From positions 23,341 to 63,651 of the forward strand of contig NZ_FTNN01000019.1 of the NCBI RefSeq assembly GCF_900156405.1: a stretch of 40,311 bases of DNA, read 5' to 3'. The translations under genes and the position numbers were made by a program. Of the stretch, positions 1-7,795 are shown piece by piece. Under the pieces are notes generated by a model. That model did not search any database. It had not been told where the DNA came from and worked only from the letters and a program-made list of their open reading frames with translations. Origin of the DNA: Shewanella morhuae. Lineage in GTDB: Bacteria; Pseudomonadota; Gammaproteobacteria; Enterobacterales; Shewanellaceae. Every line of letters begins with the position of its first letter. The stretch's first letter is position 1.

Positions 1-281
1 TATACCAGTCACATTAACTATCTAATCAGTTCAGAGCCTCACAGGTATTTCAATCCGAGGCGCATTGACGCAGAAATGGTTATTCCCTTTTAAGTCAATG
101 CAACACGGGAGTGGGATGCCAGTGAGGCTCCCAAAGGGCGGCTGATTTAACTGCATGGCAACGCGCTTTATACTGCGTTTAAGTCTTTCGACAGAGCACC
201 ACTATGTCTTCAATCCTTCGCCTTGTCTAAAGCGCGTTGAACTCCCGCTGAATGAACAGATAGTTAATACGATTGGTATTA
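1..281. repeat. MITE-like nested inverted-repeat element
   Basis: Imperfect terminal inverted repeats face each other: positions 1-33 (TATACCAGTCACATTAACTA and on) match the reverse complement of about 253-281. Inside are two more inverted pairs. GAGCCTCAC (35-43) pairs with GTGAGGCTC (122-130), and AACGCGCTTTA (160-170) pairs with TAAAGCGCGTT (228-238). No ORF of note is inside. The layout is that of a non-autonomous miniature element able to fold into a cruciform. The left boundary could lie before base 1. That it is dispersed in the genome is inference. Confidence 0.6.
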
Positions 282-435
282 TAGGTGGATGCGGTTAATT
301 TTTTGATGCACCATTTTCTAAAAAACACTTTGGATATGCGCTGGATTGATAGGCGTGAGTTTATGTCTAGGTGGCTGGTAGAGGAGATAAAGTGCTTAAG
401 CTAGCGCTTAATGAATAGCCAACAATAACATTAAA

Positions 436-470
436 TAATAAAAAAGCGTCAGTACATACTGACGCTTTAA
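436..470 (-). terminator. Rho-independent terminator of the OpgG-family gene
   Basis: An 11-bp perfect stem, AAAGCGTCAGT (443-453) with ACTGACGCTTT (458-468) and a 4-nt loop, is followed on the minus strand by a TTTTTTATTATT tract. It lies about 90 bases past the stop of the minus-strand gene at 556. A second hairpin (GTGTATTTA 506-514 with TAAATACAC 521-529) lies between, without a T-run. Confidence 0.8.
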
Positions 471-555
471 TCTATTCATTGGATATCAGCTAGTCGTATC
501 AGTTTGTGTATTTAGACGTATAAATACACGTAAACTTCACGGCCATTAAATTTTA

Positions 556-2187
556 CTATTGCCAATCGTCACTATTCCAACGGTATAACCAAGTGGCAGC
601 CAGTGGCTTATCGCCTTTATTCAGTTGGACTCTTAATTCTGCCACATTGGTACTTTCTGGCTCAAAATTTAAGAATACCCTTGCACCGTTGATATCAGGG
701 TGTGCCACTATTCGTGAAGAGATAATTTTACCTTTGCTAATACTGGCATCAATACGAATTTTATCAATATCTTGTGCGTTTATATTGCTGTAGTCGATCA
801 GTAACTCTTTCCCTTTTGCAACAAGTTGTCCCTTTGAGCTACGAACAACACGCGCTTTAGACGCCGCTAAAGGACTGTCGTTTGATGCCGTCATCCGGTA
901 GGAGTATTTGTAGGGCTGATCTTTCTTCAAGCCGCCTTGTGGCTCCCAATAGGTCACGATATTGTCGTTAGTTTCAGCATTAGAAGGGATTTCTAGTAAT
1001 ATAAGCTGTCCTTTTCCCCAATCATTAAGTGGCTCAATCCATGCTGAAGGTTTAAGTTGATAGTTTGCATCAAGATCTTGGTAGTCTTCAAATTTACGAT
1101 GACGCTGAATTAATCCAAACCCCTTGATATCTTCATCACCAAATGCACTGATTTGCAATTTATTGGGATTATTTAACGGACGCCATAAACGTTCACCATT
1201 ACCTCGGTCTACCTGTAGTCCATCTGAGTTATGAACCTGTGGACGATAATCAGGCTTATCTGAGGAATCTAAGCCACCATAGAGAAACATAGAGGTGAGA
1301 GGTGCTAGGCCAGCATGTGGGATATCACGACGAGGAAATAGAGTCACTTCAACTTCAACACGTGACGGTGAGCCTGGATAAATACCAAAACGATAGGCGC
1401 CAGTCACGCTTTGGCTATCGAGTAGGGCGTGTACCACAATGGCGGTTTGGTATTTAGATGGCCGTTCAACCCAAAAACGTTTAAACAACGGATATTCTTC
1501 GCCCTTAGGTTGCGCAACATCTATCGCTAATCCACGGTTTGATAAACCATAGGTTTGTCCTTTAGATAGGACACGAAAATAGCTCGCACCTTGAAACATG
1601 ATAAATTCATCTTTCGTTTCATCATCGTTAATGGGGTAATGCAAGCGAACACCGGCATATTGTCCCACTTGGGTGATTAACTTTTCGATAGCATCATTAG
1701 GCACATCAAATGAAGCTTCTGTTAGCTCAATCGGGATCGCCTTGCTGTTTTCAACCACATCAATATCGACGAGGTTTTTATAAAGAAAACCTGGCGCAAA
1801 CAATTGCACTGAAAACTTAGTGGGTGAGCCCCCCCAAATAGCGGCATTTTCTTGATAGTTTATCTTACTGTAAGTATCAAAATTTAGATCAATCAGTTCC
1901 TTCGGTGCCTTTTTAGCTTCTTTAAAGGGGGTTTGTGAGAGCTGTTCTGCCAGAGTGATAACCGTATCGTGGGAGAACGTCTCTATTTTTTTCTCTACCT
2001 TTTTCTCTGTTTTTTTCTCTGTTTTTTTCTCTGTTTTTTTCTCTGTGTTAGGTGCGGCCTGTGTGGTGGCGGCATTGACGTTATTTATCCCGACAACGGT
2101 AACAAAGGCTGTCAGGATGACAAAAGGTAATTTTTTCAATAATGCCGGATAACCGGTAGGGTAATTCATCACAAGATTCAGTCGCAA
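556..2187 (-). CDS. opgG: Periplasmic glucan biosynthesis protein, MdoG/OpgG family
   Basis: This is a 543-residue periplasmic protein of the MdoG/OpgG/OpgD family, which acts on the backbone of osmoregulated periplasmic glucans made by the membrane synthase OpgH. Family signatures include WRPLNNPNKL, GFGLIQR, YQDLDANYQLKPS and NDNIVTYW. The N-terminus is a Sec-type signal (to about residue 39, ending NNVNA) with no twin arginine, which favours OpgG over OpgD. A lysine-rich linker of five EKKT/EKKV/EKKI units follows the signal. The start is TTG at 2187: AGGAG sits 8 nt upstream of it, whereas the nearest ATG (2169) lies some 26 nt from that SD. No opgH lies downstream, where the two are usually linked, so OpgG versus an OpgD-like paralogue is not settled. 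Confidence 0.85.
   Translation of the reverse strand: MRLNLVMNYPTGYPALLKKLPFVILTAFVTVVGINNVNAATTQAAPNTEKKTEKKTEKKTEKKVEKKIETFSHDTVITLAEQLSQTPFKEAKKAPKELIDLNFDTYSKINYQENAAIWGGSPTKFSVQLFAPGFLYKNLVDIDVVENSKAIPIELTEASFDVPNDAIEKLITQVGQYAGVRLHYPINDDETKDEFIMFQGASYFRVLSKGQTYGLSNRGLAIDVAQPKGEEYPLFKRFWVERPSKYQTAIVVHALLDSQSVTGAYRFGIYPGSPSRVEVEVTLFPRRDIPHAGLAPLTSMFLYGGLDSSDKPDYRPQVHNSDGLQVDRGNGERLWRPLNNPNKLQISAFGDEDIKGFGLIQRHRKFEDYQDLDANYQLKPSAWIEPLNDWGKGQLILLEIPSNAETNDNIVTYWEPQGGLKKDQPYKYSYRMTASNDSPLAASKARVVRSSKGQLVAKGKELLIDYSNINAQDIDKIRIDASISKGKIISSRIVAHPDINGARVFLNFEPESTNVAELRVQLNKGDKPLAATWLYRWNSDDWQ
1984..2047 (-). repeat. 12-bp tandem repeat coding the EKK-T/V/I linker
   Basis: About five consecutive 12-bp units (coding strand GAGAAAAAAACA and variants) encode the EKKT EKKT EKKT EKKV EKKI segment just after the signal peptide. 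Three units carry A7 tracts. The unit is a multiple of three, so gain or loss of units keeps frame, while slippage within an A7 run would break it. Confidence 0.85.
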
Positions 2188-2545
2188 AATGGAAACTCCT
2201 TACTAAAATGACGCTGAGTCATAGGCACTATATAATAGGCTTCTGTTTATCTAATCTATAAATATTAATAACTTATCTTTTATTTTCACCTCAGTAGCGA
2301 GCGCCAACTTGCTGAGGCTGAAAATCAATTTTACCTGTGTATACAGATATTTGTAATAAAAATCACCGACAGTGCTATTTTGAGCAATCAAATATGTGCT
2401 CAATGGTATCAACGGCTCATACCCAGTTAGTACATTGCCTTATGTCCCTACGGTTTTGGCGTTATTCATTTTGTATATTGCCATTATTGGTGAATGGTGT
2501 GTTACGCGTTAATAAACCACTGTGTGGTTGACTCGGTAAAACAAA
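2188..2545. other. Intergenic region between the OpgG-family gene and pepE
   Basis: No convincing gene. It should hold the promoter of the minus-strand OpgG-family gene. An imperfect palindrome lies near 2283-2325 (ATTTTCA-CCTCAG against CTGAGG-CTGAAAAT) with no T-run on either strand. A short stem AACCAC/GTGGTT near 2514-2528 is followed on the minus strand by TTTATT and may be a weak terminator for pepE. Confidence 0.5.
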
Positions 2546-3256
2546 TTATTTGAGTAAATGTGATAAATCAGTGCCCACGGGTATGGGGATTTCTTGCTGC
2601 TCACCACAGAATAAATACGCAGGCTTATCGCCTAATAATGATAATGTGTTTCCTTGGCGCCACAGCGCTGAGCCTTCAACGAGACCTATGACGGGTGTAA
2701 TGGGATCGATTTTAGTGAACTCTAATAATCGTTGGGCACGGGTTTCACCATTATGGCCTGGTGCAAGGTAATTAGAATAATGTGGGTTTAATTGAAACGG
2801 CACAATTTTTAACCCGTTGAATGAAGGCGGCTCTATAATAGGCATGTCATTAGTGGTTCTAATGCTCAGCCCTGAGACGTTAGTGCCAGCGCTCCAGCCT
2901 ATATAAGGTTTACCTTGGGCGACTTGCTCACTAATTAGCGCTACTAGGTCATGATGATACAATTGGTGTAATAGATGAAAAGTGTTACCACCACCTACCA
3001 ATATTCCATCAGCATTTTTTATCGCCTGACGCGGATCTGGGTGCTGATGTATACCACTGATATCGAGTTGAAGTTCACTTAACCCCGTAACGACAGACGC
3101 TAAGTAAGTGTCATAACTCATACTGACACCTGCATAGGGGATAAAAATCCACTTTTGTGCTTGCGTCGTTAACGGTTTAATAAAAGGGATCGCGTGCGCA
3201 AGATAAGGCGTATCACCGACACGAGAACTACTGAGCAGTAGGGCATTAATGGTCAT
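2546..3256 (-). CDS. pepE: Dipeptidase E (alpha-aspartyl dipeptidase), S51 family
   Basis: Cytosolic serine peptidase that hydrolyses dipeptides with N-terminal aspartate. The 236-residue length matches the family. The glycine-rich strand LVGGGNTFHLL (near residues 87-97) and the nucleophile elbow GWSAGTNV (Ser about 122) are the class-I glutamine amidotransferase-like signatures of S51 peptidases. NPHYSN and PGHNGETRAQR are also typical. It is monocistronic, divergent from htpX, and the 288-bp gap between them holds both promoters. Confidence 0.93.
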   Translation of the reverse strand: MTINALLLSSSRVGDTPYLAHAIPFIKPLTTQAQKWIFIPYAGVSMSYDTYLASVVTGLSELQLDISGIHQHPDPRQAIKNADGILVGGGNTFHLLHQLYHHDLVALISEQVAQGKPYIGWSAGTNVSGLSIRTTNDMPIIEPPSFNGLKIVPFQLNPHYSNYLAPGHNGETRAQRLLEFTKIDPITPVIGLVEGSALWRQGNTLSLLGDKPAYLFCGEQQEIPIPVGTDLSHLLK

Positions 3257-3467
3257 TTGTATATCTTCAAAGATTCAAGTGTACGAACATGTTAACAAAG
3301 ATTAATCGTGATAAACATAGAGAAATAAAGCAAAATTCGTCTGTAACCCTTATAGCCGTTAGATTTAAGTTTTGATTAATAAAATATCCCTAGACTCACA
3401 AACCACCAAAAGCACTGTCTTTATCAATGTAAGGTAGGCTAATTTAAACACTTTTTATTTGTTAGCA

Positions 3468-3493
3468 CTTGAATTTCAATTATTTGGACATAT
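3468..3493 (+). promoter_or_regulatory. Possible sigma-32 heat-shock promoter of htpX
   Basis: CTTGAA at 3468-3473, a 13-nt spacer, then GACATAT (3487-3493), about 50 bases before the htpX ATG. This resembles the sigma-32 consensus CTTGAAA...CCCATnT. htpX is a known heat-shock gene in E. coli. The -10 match is partial, so this is inference. Confidence 0.4.
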
Positions 3494-3544
3494 TATGTCT
3501 TTGAACAAAGTTAAATGGCACATTCTTGCCCTAAAGGAGCTGAA

Positions 3545-4408
3545 ATGAAGCGTATATTTTTATTGATTGCGACTAACCTAGCCGTGTTGTTAGTCGCCTC
3601 AATTGTGATGTCTATTCTAGGCGTGAATACGTCGACTATGGGTGGGCTGTTAGTGTTCGCGGCTATTTTTGGATTCGGTGGGGCATTCATCAGCTTAGCC
3701 ATTTCAAAATGGATGGCGAAAAAAACTATGGGTTGTGAAGTGATCACGACCCCGCGTGACAGCACTGAACGTTGGTTAGTGGATACGGTTGCTCGTCAAG
3801 CTAAACAAGCGGGAATTAAAATGCCCGAAGTGGCTGTTTATCAATCACCTGATATGAATGCTTTCGCTACAGGCCCAAGTAAAGACAATGCATTAGTAGC
3901 TGTAAGCACAGGCTTATTATATGGCATGAGCCAAGATGAAATCGAAGGCGTACTGGCCCATGAAGTAAGTCATGTTGCCAATGGTGATATGGTGACCTTG
4001 ACACTGATCCAAGGTGTGGTGAATACCTTCGTAATCTTCGCAGCCCGTGTCGTTGCTGGCATTATCAATAACTTCGTGTCGAGCAGTGACGAAGAAGGCG
4101 AAGGTCTGGGTATGTTCGCTTACATGGCCGTGGTTTTCGTACTGGATATGTTATTCGGTATTTTGGCTTCCATTATTGTTGCTTACTTCTCACGTGTTCG
4201 TGAGTACAAAGCCGATGAAGGCGCGGCACGTTTAGCGGGTAAAGGTAAGATGATTGCTGCACTTGAGCGTTTACGCCAAGGTCCAGAAAGCACAGCAATG
4301 CCTGCACAAATGTCTGCCTTTGGTATTAACGGAAAGCGTTCAATGGCGGAAATAATGATGAGTCATCCTCCATTGGAAAAACGTATTGCTGCACTAAAGG
4401 CGATCTAA
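3545..4408 (+). CDS. htpX: Membrane zinc metalloprotease HtpX (M48B)
   Basis: Inner-membrane, cytosol-facing zinc endoprotease that helps FtsH remove misfolded membrane proteins. From ATG 3545, preceded by AAAGGAG 5 nt away, the product is 287 residues, the usual length. An upstream in-frame start at 3515 has no good SD and would add 10 non-conserved residues. Two N-terminal membrane segments (about 4-24 and 35-56) precede the catalytic HEVSH (139-143, same numbering as E. coli). Hydrophobic segments near 155-180 and 190-215 follow, then the third zinc ligand in REYKADEGAA. It is transcribed alone and ends at a strong terminator. Confidence 0.97.
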   Translation: MKRIFLLIATNLAVLLVASIVMSILGVNTSTMGGLLVFAAIFGFGGAFISLAISKWMAKKTMGCEVITTPRDSTERWLVDTVARQAKQAGIKMPEVAVYQSPDMNAFATGPSKDNALVAVSTGLLYGMSQDEIEGVLAHEVSHVANGDMVTLTLIQGVVNTFVIFAARVVAGIINNFVSSSDEEGEGLGMFAYMAVVFVLDMLFGILASIIVAYFSRVREYKADEGAARLAGKGKMIAALERLRQGPESTAMPAQMSAFGINGKRSMAEIMMSHPPLEKRIAALKAI

Positions 4409-4478
4409 ACGAAGCGTAATACTTGGCACCCAAAGTCACGGTATTGTCGATAATTTAGGATTAAATTATTAGTGTGGA

Positions 4479-4516
4479 AATAAGGCTTAAACATTTGTTT
4501 GAGCCTTATTTTTTTG
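4479..4516 (+). terminator. Rho-independent terminator of htpX
   Basis: AATAAGGCTTAAACA pairs with TGTTTGAGCCTTATT around a 2-3 nt loop (one wobble) and runs into a stretch of T residues near 4508-4515. Confidence 0.8.
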
Positions 4517-4651
4517 GTTAATGCTAAGGGCGATTCGTTGCCATTAGAGGGCACAACATGCATAGATAAGAGCGACTTTGACGTATTTTACTTGGTGCTG
4601 TTTCAATGCCCAATATCAAAATAGTGTGTGGATTTATCACCTTGTTAGTAC

Positions 4652-6610
4652 TTATTGCTGTGGATGACGGTGACGGTCGCCACTTAAACGAAGTTCAGGC
4701 TCAAAATGTGGTGTACTATCATTTACGGCGGTATTATTTAGGCTTTTAAGCTGCCTATTTGCTGGTGATATTGCAAGTGCTTGGCGCCAGCTTTGACCTT
4801 GTGTCATCGCGACAGGCTCGGGTAGGCTTTCAATCAAGCTGATGCCATTAAGTTCAGGTAATATTTCATCAATCACCAGCGCAGCGCGGTTTTCTAAGCT
4901 GTCATCGGCAATTCTACCTCTTTGTCCCCAATCAATCAGCAGCGTATCAGCGGTTAATACTGCCGGTTTATTGGTGACGGCAACATCACGCAATATTTGA
5001 TAACGATAACTCATCATCGCTTCTTCAAACAGCATGGCTGTGTCTTCACGGGTACTGGAATAAGCATAGAAATCGCTAGCGATATCGGTCGAAAAGAAAG
5101 TGCTCACATCTGAGGGTTGGTAGGTTTTTTGTAGATTATTAGCCGCGCCGCCGAGGAAACTGACATTAGCAAGCCCTGTCATTTCAGTGCTCGATAATGG
5201 ATAGTTTGTACTGACCTTATCTGAAATAAGGCTCTTATTCGCATTACGTCGACGGTAATCATCTAATAATCTCGGCCCTGCCAGTGAGGTATGTACACTG
5301 CGAGGAAAGAAATCATTGGCATGGGCGAGTTCGTGGTACAGCAAAGAGGCTAGATCGGGATTGATTTGCGCTAGTGTTCGGTATGCTCTGGCGGTAGCGG
5401 GGACGCTAAGTGAGGCATATTGATTATTTTTAACATAACGCCAAGGCATCATAAAATTGAGTTCATTACCAAAGTTACTACGGTAATCAGGCGCTTCATT
5501 GATAGTGTCACGTTGAATTGGTGTAAGCCATAAATCGTTAGGGTCGAGGTAAATCGCTCCAGTGACGACCCAATAGAAAGAAGGGCGTATATCATAGCTA
5601 ATCACAATGGCAGTAACGGATTGTAATAAGCGGGCAAAATCGCTGTTAGGGTCCAACTGGGTTAAAAAGGCGGCAAAGTTATCACCCATCCAATCATGTG
5701 AAACCAGTACACGATCAAGAATGGTCTCATGATTGAGATCGTTTGATGTTTGGCCGATTAAAGGTAACTGATTGATAGTGCAGCTATCATTCAGCTGGTT
5801 GGAGTAAACACACTGACTTAATACATTAGCGTAAGGTGAAGATGGACGATAAGCATATGTGCGCGCGACTGGGGTATCAAAATAGCTTGAACTTATCGCA
5901 GGCGCCGCTGTTGTCAGGACAAAAACATCATCCTTGAGCTGATTGCCACTAATATTAGCACTCACTTTGAGACGAGTAAGCGTATCTTGGCTGATCGCTG
6001 GCGCAGTAAATAATGGCCTAAACGGATCGCTAATATCGACGTTCAAGTCTGGGCCAGATGCTACGCACCAAGAGATATTCACTGCACTTAATCCTGACTG
6101 TTGACCAAGTCTTAAGCTAACATTATTACCTTCAACCACTTGGTGATCTTGACGGGCATTAAGCATGCCAATAGCCGCATCGGCATTGATATCAATTTCA
6201 CCGGTTACATCTAAATTATTACCTGTTACATGTAAGCTAAAACGATAGCTACCTGCTGCGGGAATATCAAAGGCTAATACGGGGCTATTTTGGCTGACTA
6301 ATTCAATATTTTGACCATCAATTTGTTGCCAGAGGAAGCTTAAACTCTGACTATCCCGATTGGGTATATTGGCAATAATGGCACTGGATTGACCCGCCGT
6401 ATAAGTTGACTCAGTTTGAAAGCGGATGGAGGAGGACGTTGTGATAATCAATGGCGCAATATTGTCAGTACAACGCAGTAATGAAACCGATGGTGGCGTT
6501 GTCCCACCATTATTAGGATTGTTACTATCCTCATCGCCCCCACCGCATGATATGAGTAGGCTAGAGCAGGCCACTAATGCCAACATTTTCTGTGATACCG
6601 ACATTCCCAT
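4652..6610 (-). CDS. Large surface or periplasmic lipoprotein with HExxH metallopeptidase motif
   Basis: A 652-residue protein I do not recognise as a named family. The frame is open back to 6733. I place the start at ATG 6610 because GGAGA lies about 9 nt upstream, and because it puts a clean lipoprotein signal (ending LLISC, lipidated Cys near residue 22) at the N-terminus. A GGGDED/N-rich linker follows, then about 200 residues that look like beta-sandwich (PKD/Ig-like) repeats. HELAH in LLYHELAHANDF (near residue 426) is a zincin active-site motif. FEEAMMSYRY about 90 residues on could hold a third Glu ligand. It is flanked by its own gaps and appears monocistronic. Protease function is inference from the motif and the lipoprotein signal. 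Confidence 0.75.
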   Translation of the reverse strand: MGMSVSQKMLALVACSSLLISCGGGDEDSNNPNNGGTTPPSVSLLRCTDNIAPLIITTSSSIRFQTESTYTAGQSSAIIANIPNRDSQSLSFLWQQIDGQNIELVSQNSPVLAFDIPAAGSYRFSLHVTGNNLDVTGEIDINADAAIGMLNARQDHQVVEGNNVSLRLGQQSGLSAVNISWCVASGPDLNVDISDPFRPLFTAPAISQDTLTRLKVSANISGNQLKDDVFVLTTAAPAISSSYFDTPVARTYAYRPSSPYANVLSQCVYSNQLNDSCTINQLPLIGQTSNDLNHETILDRVLVSHDWMGDNFAAFLTQLDPNSDFARLLQSVTAIVISYDIRPSFYWVVTGAIYLDPNDLWLTPIQRDTINEAPDYRSNFGNELNFMMPWRYVKNNQYASLSVPATARAYRTLAQINPDLASLLYHELAHANDFFPRSVHTSLAGPRLLDDYRRRNANKSLISDKVSTNYPLSSTEMTGLANVSFLGGAANNLQKTYQPSDVSTFFSTDIASDFYAYSSTREDTAMLFEEAMMSYRYQILRDVAVTNKPAVLTADTLLIDWGQRGRIADDSLENRAALVIDEILPELNGISLIESLPEPVAMTQGQSWRQALAISPANRQLKSLNNTAVNDSTPHFEPELRLSGDRHRHPQQ

Positions 6611-6852
6611 GACACTATTCTCCATTGTTAACTCGGCAGTGTTATTAGACTTCTGATGACACTTTACAAACGGGTACTTCAAGATGAGCACCTGACTATA
6701 GCATGGACAATAAGTTGCAAAAAGTAACGCCAATTATATTAAGTGTTAATTTTTATTGGATTAAAGGGGAGGCTGTCAATAAGGCGGGTACAGTACAGGT
6801 ACAGATATTTAAATCGTTCTTAGTCGATGGCGTTTGGTGTTGTTCTATAAAA

Positions 6853-6884
6853 ATACCGTTATACCCTAAAGGGTAGAACGGCAT
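6853..6884 (-). terminator. Terminator of the arsC-DUF2069 transcript
   Basis: CCGTT-a-TACCCT (6856-6867) pairs with AGGGTA-g-AACGG (6870-6881) around a 2-nt AA core, so the apical pairs probably open. On the minus strand it is followed by ATTTTTATAG. It is placed 25 bases after the DUF2069 stop. Confidence 0.75.
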
Positions 6885-6908
6885 CTAAATTACACTGAGG
6901 CTAAAGAG

Positions 6909-7283
6909 TTATTCTTTAGATTTTTTCTTTAAGCCTAAGCCTAGTTCACGACCACGAATACGTGCGTAGAAAGGAAATGCGATGAGTAGTACACCAATCA
7001 ATAATGCTTCGATTAAGGCAAAAGCGAAGGCATCAGTGGTCACATAAAGCAATGTCAGTGCATGTAACATATATAGGCACAGTACAAAACTTGCCCATGC
7101 AAAGGTATAAGGATTACCTTGGAAAATCCCTTTTACTGGCAGTAATAAAGGTACTATCCATAACAGGCTAAAGAGTAAGGAGTATTCGCCACTCATTCCT
7201 TGGCCAACAAACCAGCCGCTTAACAGCAGCACTAATGCAAAATAACCTAAACGGCTGAGGGTAAATAAAGCGTTGGACGTCAT
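6909..7283 (-). CDS. DUF2069 inner-membrane protein
   Basis: A 124-residue hydrophobic protein with about four membrane helices (roughly 8-27, 33-50, 60-80 and 86-106) and a basic tail (GLGLKKKSKE) that should face the cytosol. Length and pattern fit DUF2069, a family of unknown function common in gamma-proteobacteria. It starts 35 bases after the arsC stop on the same strand and shares a terminator with it, so the two are likely co-transcribed. No function can be assigned from sequence. Confidence 0.85.
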   Translation of the reverse strand: MTSNALFTLSRLGYFALVLLLSGWFVGQGMSGEYSLLFSLLWIVPLLLPVKGIFQGNPYTFAWASFVLCLYMLHALTLLYVTTDAFAFALIEALLIGVLLIAFPFYARIRGRELGLGLKKKSKE

Positions 7284-7318
7284 TATGTCTACCTAACGGT
7301 TAAAAATAGCGGCAAGGG

Positions 7319-7669
7319 TTAAAGAATCGCGAGCACATTCTCAGGAGGGCGACCAATCACGGCGCGTTGATTGGCGAGCACAATAGGGCGCTCAAGCAGT
7401 TTAGGCGTGTTCACCATGGCTTCAATCAGTTGCGTTTCCGTTAGCGAGGTGTCGGCAAGCCCTAAGGTTTGATATTCAGTTTCCTTAGTACGCATTAGTT
7501 CACGTGCACTGAGGCCCAATTTAGTCAGAATATCGCTGATCTCTTTAGCCGTTGGCGGATTTTTTAAATACTCCACCACGTTAATATCACAACCTTGTTG
7601 CTCGAGTAGGGTTAAGGTTTCGCGGCTTTTTGAACAACGTGGATTATGGTAAATCGTCGCTTGGGTCAT
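7319..7669 (-). CDS. arsC: ArsC/YfgD-family arsenate reductase-like protein
   Basis: A 116-residue thioredoxin-fold protein of the glutaredoxin-linked ArsC family. The catalytic cysteine sits in NPRCSKSRETL (Cys about 12). LLERPIVL and the ending AVIGRPPENVL are typical of the family. The YfgD subgroup is linked to bepA in E. coli, and here bepA lies just upstream on the same strand, although a terminator separates them. No ars operon genes (arsR, arsB) are present, so a real role in arsenate resistance is doubtful. It is probably co-transcribed with DUF2069. Confidence 0.9.
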   Translation of the reverse strand: MTQATIYHNPRCSKSRETLTLLEQQGCDINVVEYLKNPPTAKEISDILTKLGLSARELMRTKETEYQTLGLADTSLTETQLIEAMVNTPKLLERPIVLANQRAVIGRPPENVLAIL

Positions 7670-7721
7670 AGTGGGAGTGGCTCAATACGGGCTGAAATAA
7701 TAATGGGCGAATAATAACAGA

Positions 7722-7756
7722 AAAAACAACGCCCCGTCAGTGTGTTCGGGGCGTAG
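7722..7756 (-). terminator. Rho-independent terminator of bepA
   Basis: A GC-rich stem ACGCCCCG (near 7729-7736) pairs with CGGGGCGT (near 7747-7754). On the minus strand it runs into TTGTTTTTTCTG. It lies between the bepA stop (7796) and the arsC start, which separates the two transcripts. Confidence 0.8.
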
Positions 7757-7795
7757 ATTATATTAACACCGCTTTACTCGGTGAAAAATAACGGC

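Noticed and set aside
2337..2531. 64-codon plus-strand frame between the OpgG-family gene and pepE
   Set aside because: No SD, no recognisable features, and it lies over palindromic intergenic DNA.
3515..3544. Upstream extension of htpX
   Set aside because: It adds ten residues not seen in HtpX, and AAAGGAG clearly serves ATG 3545.
6611..6733. Upstream extension of the zincin lipoprotein
   Set aside because: It would bury the lipoprotein signal inside the protein. The GGAGA SD fits ATG 6610.
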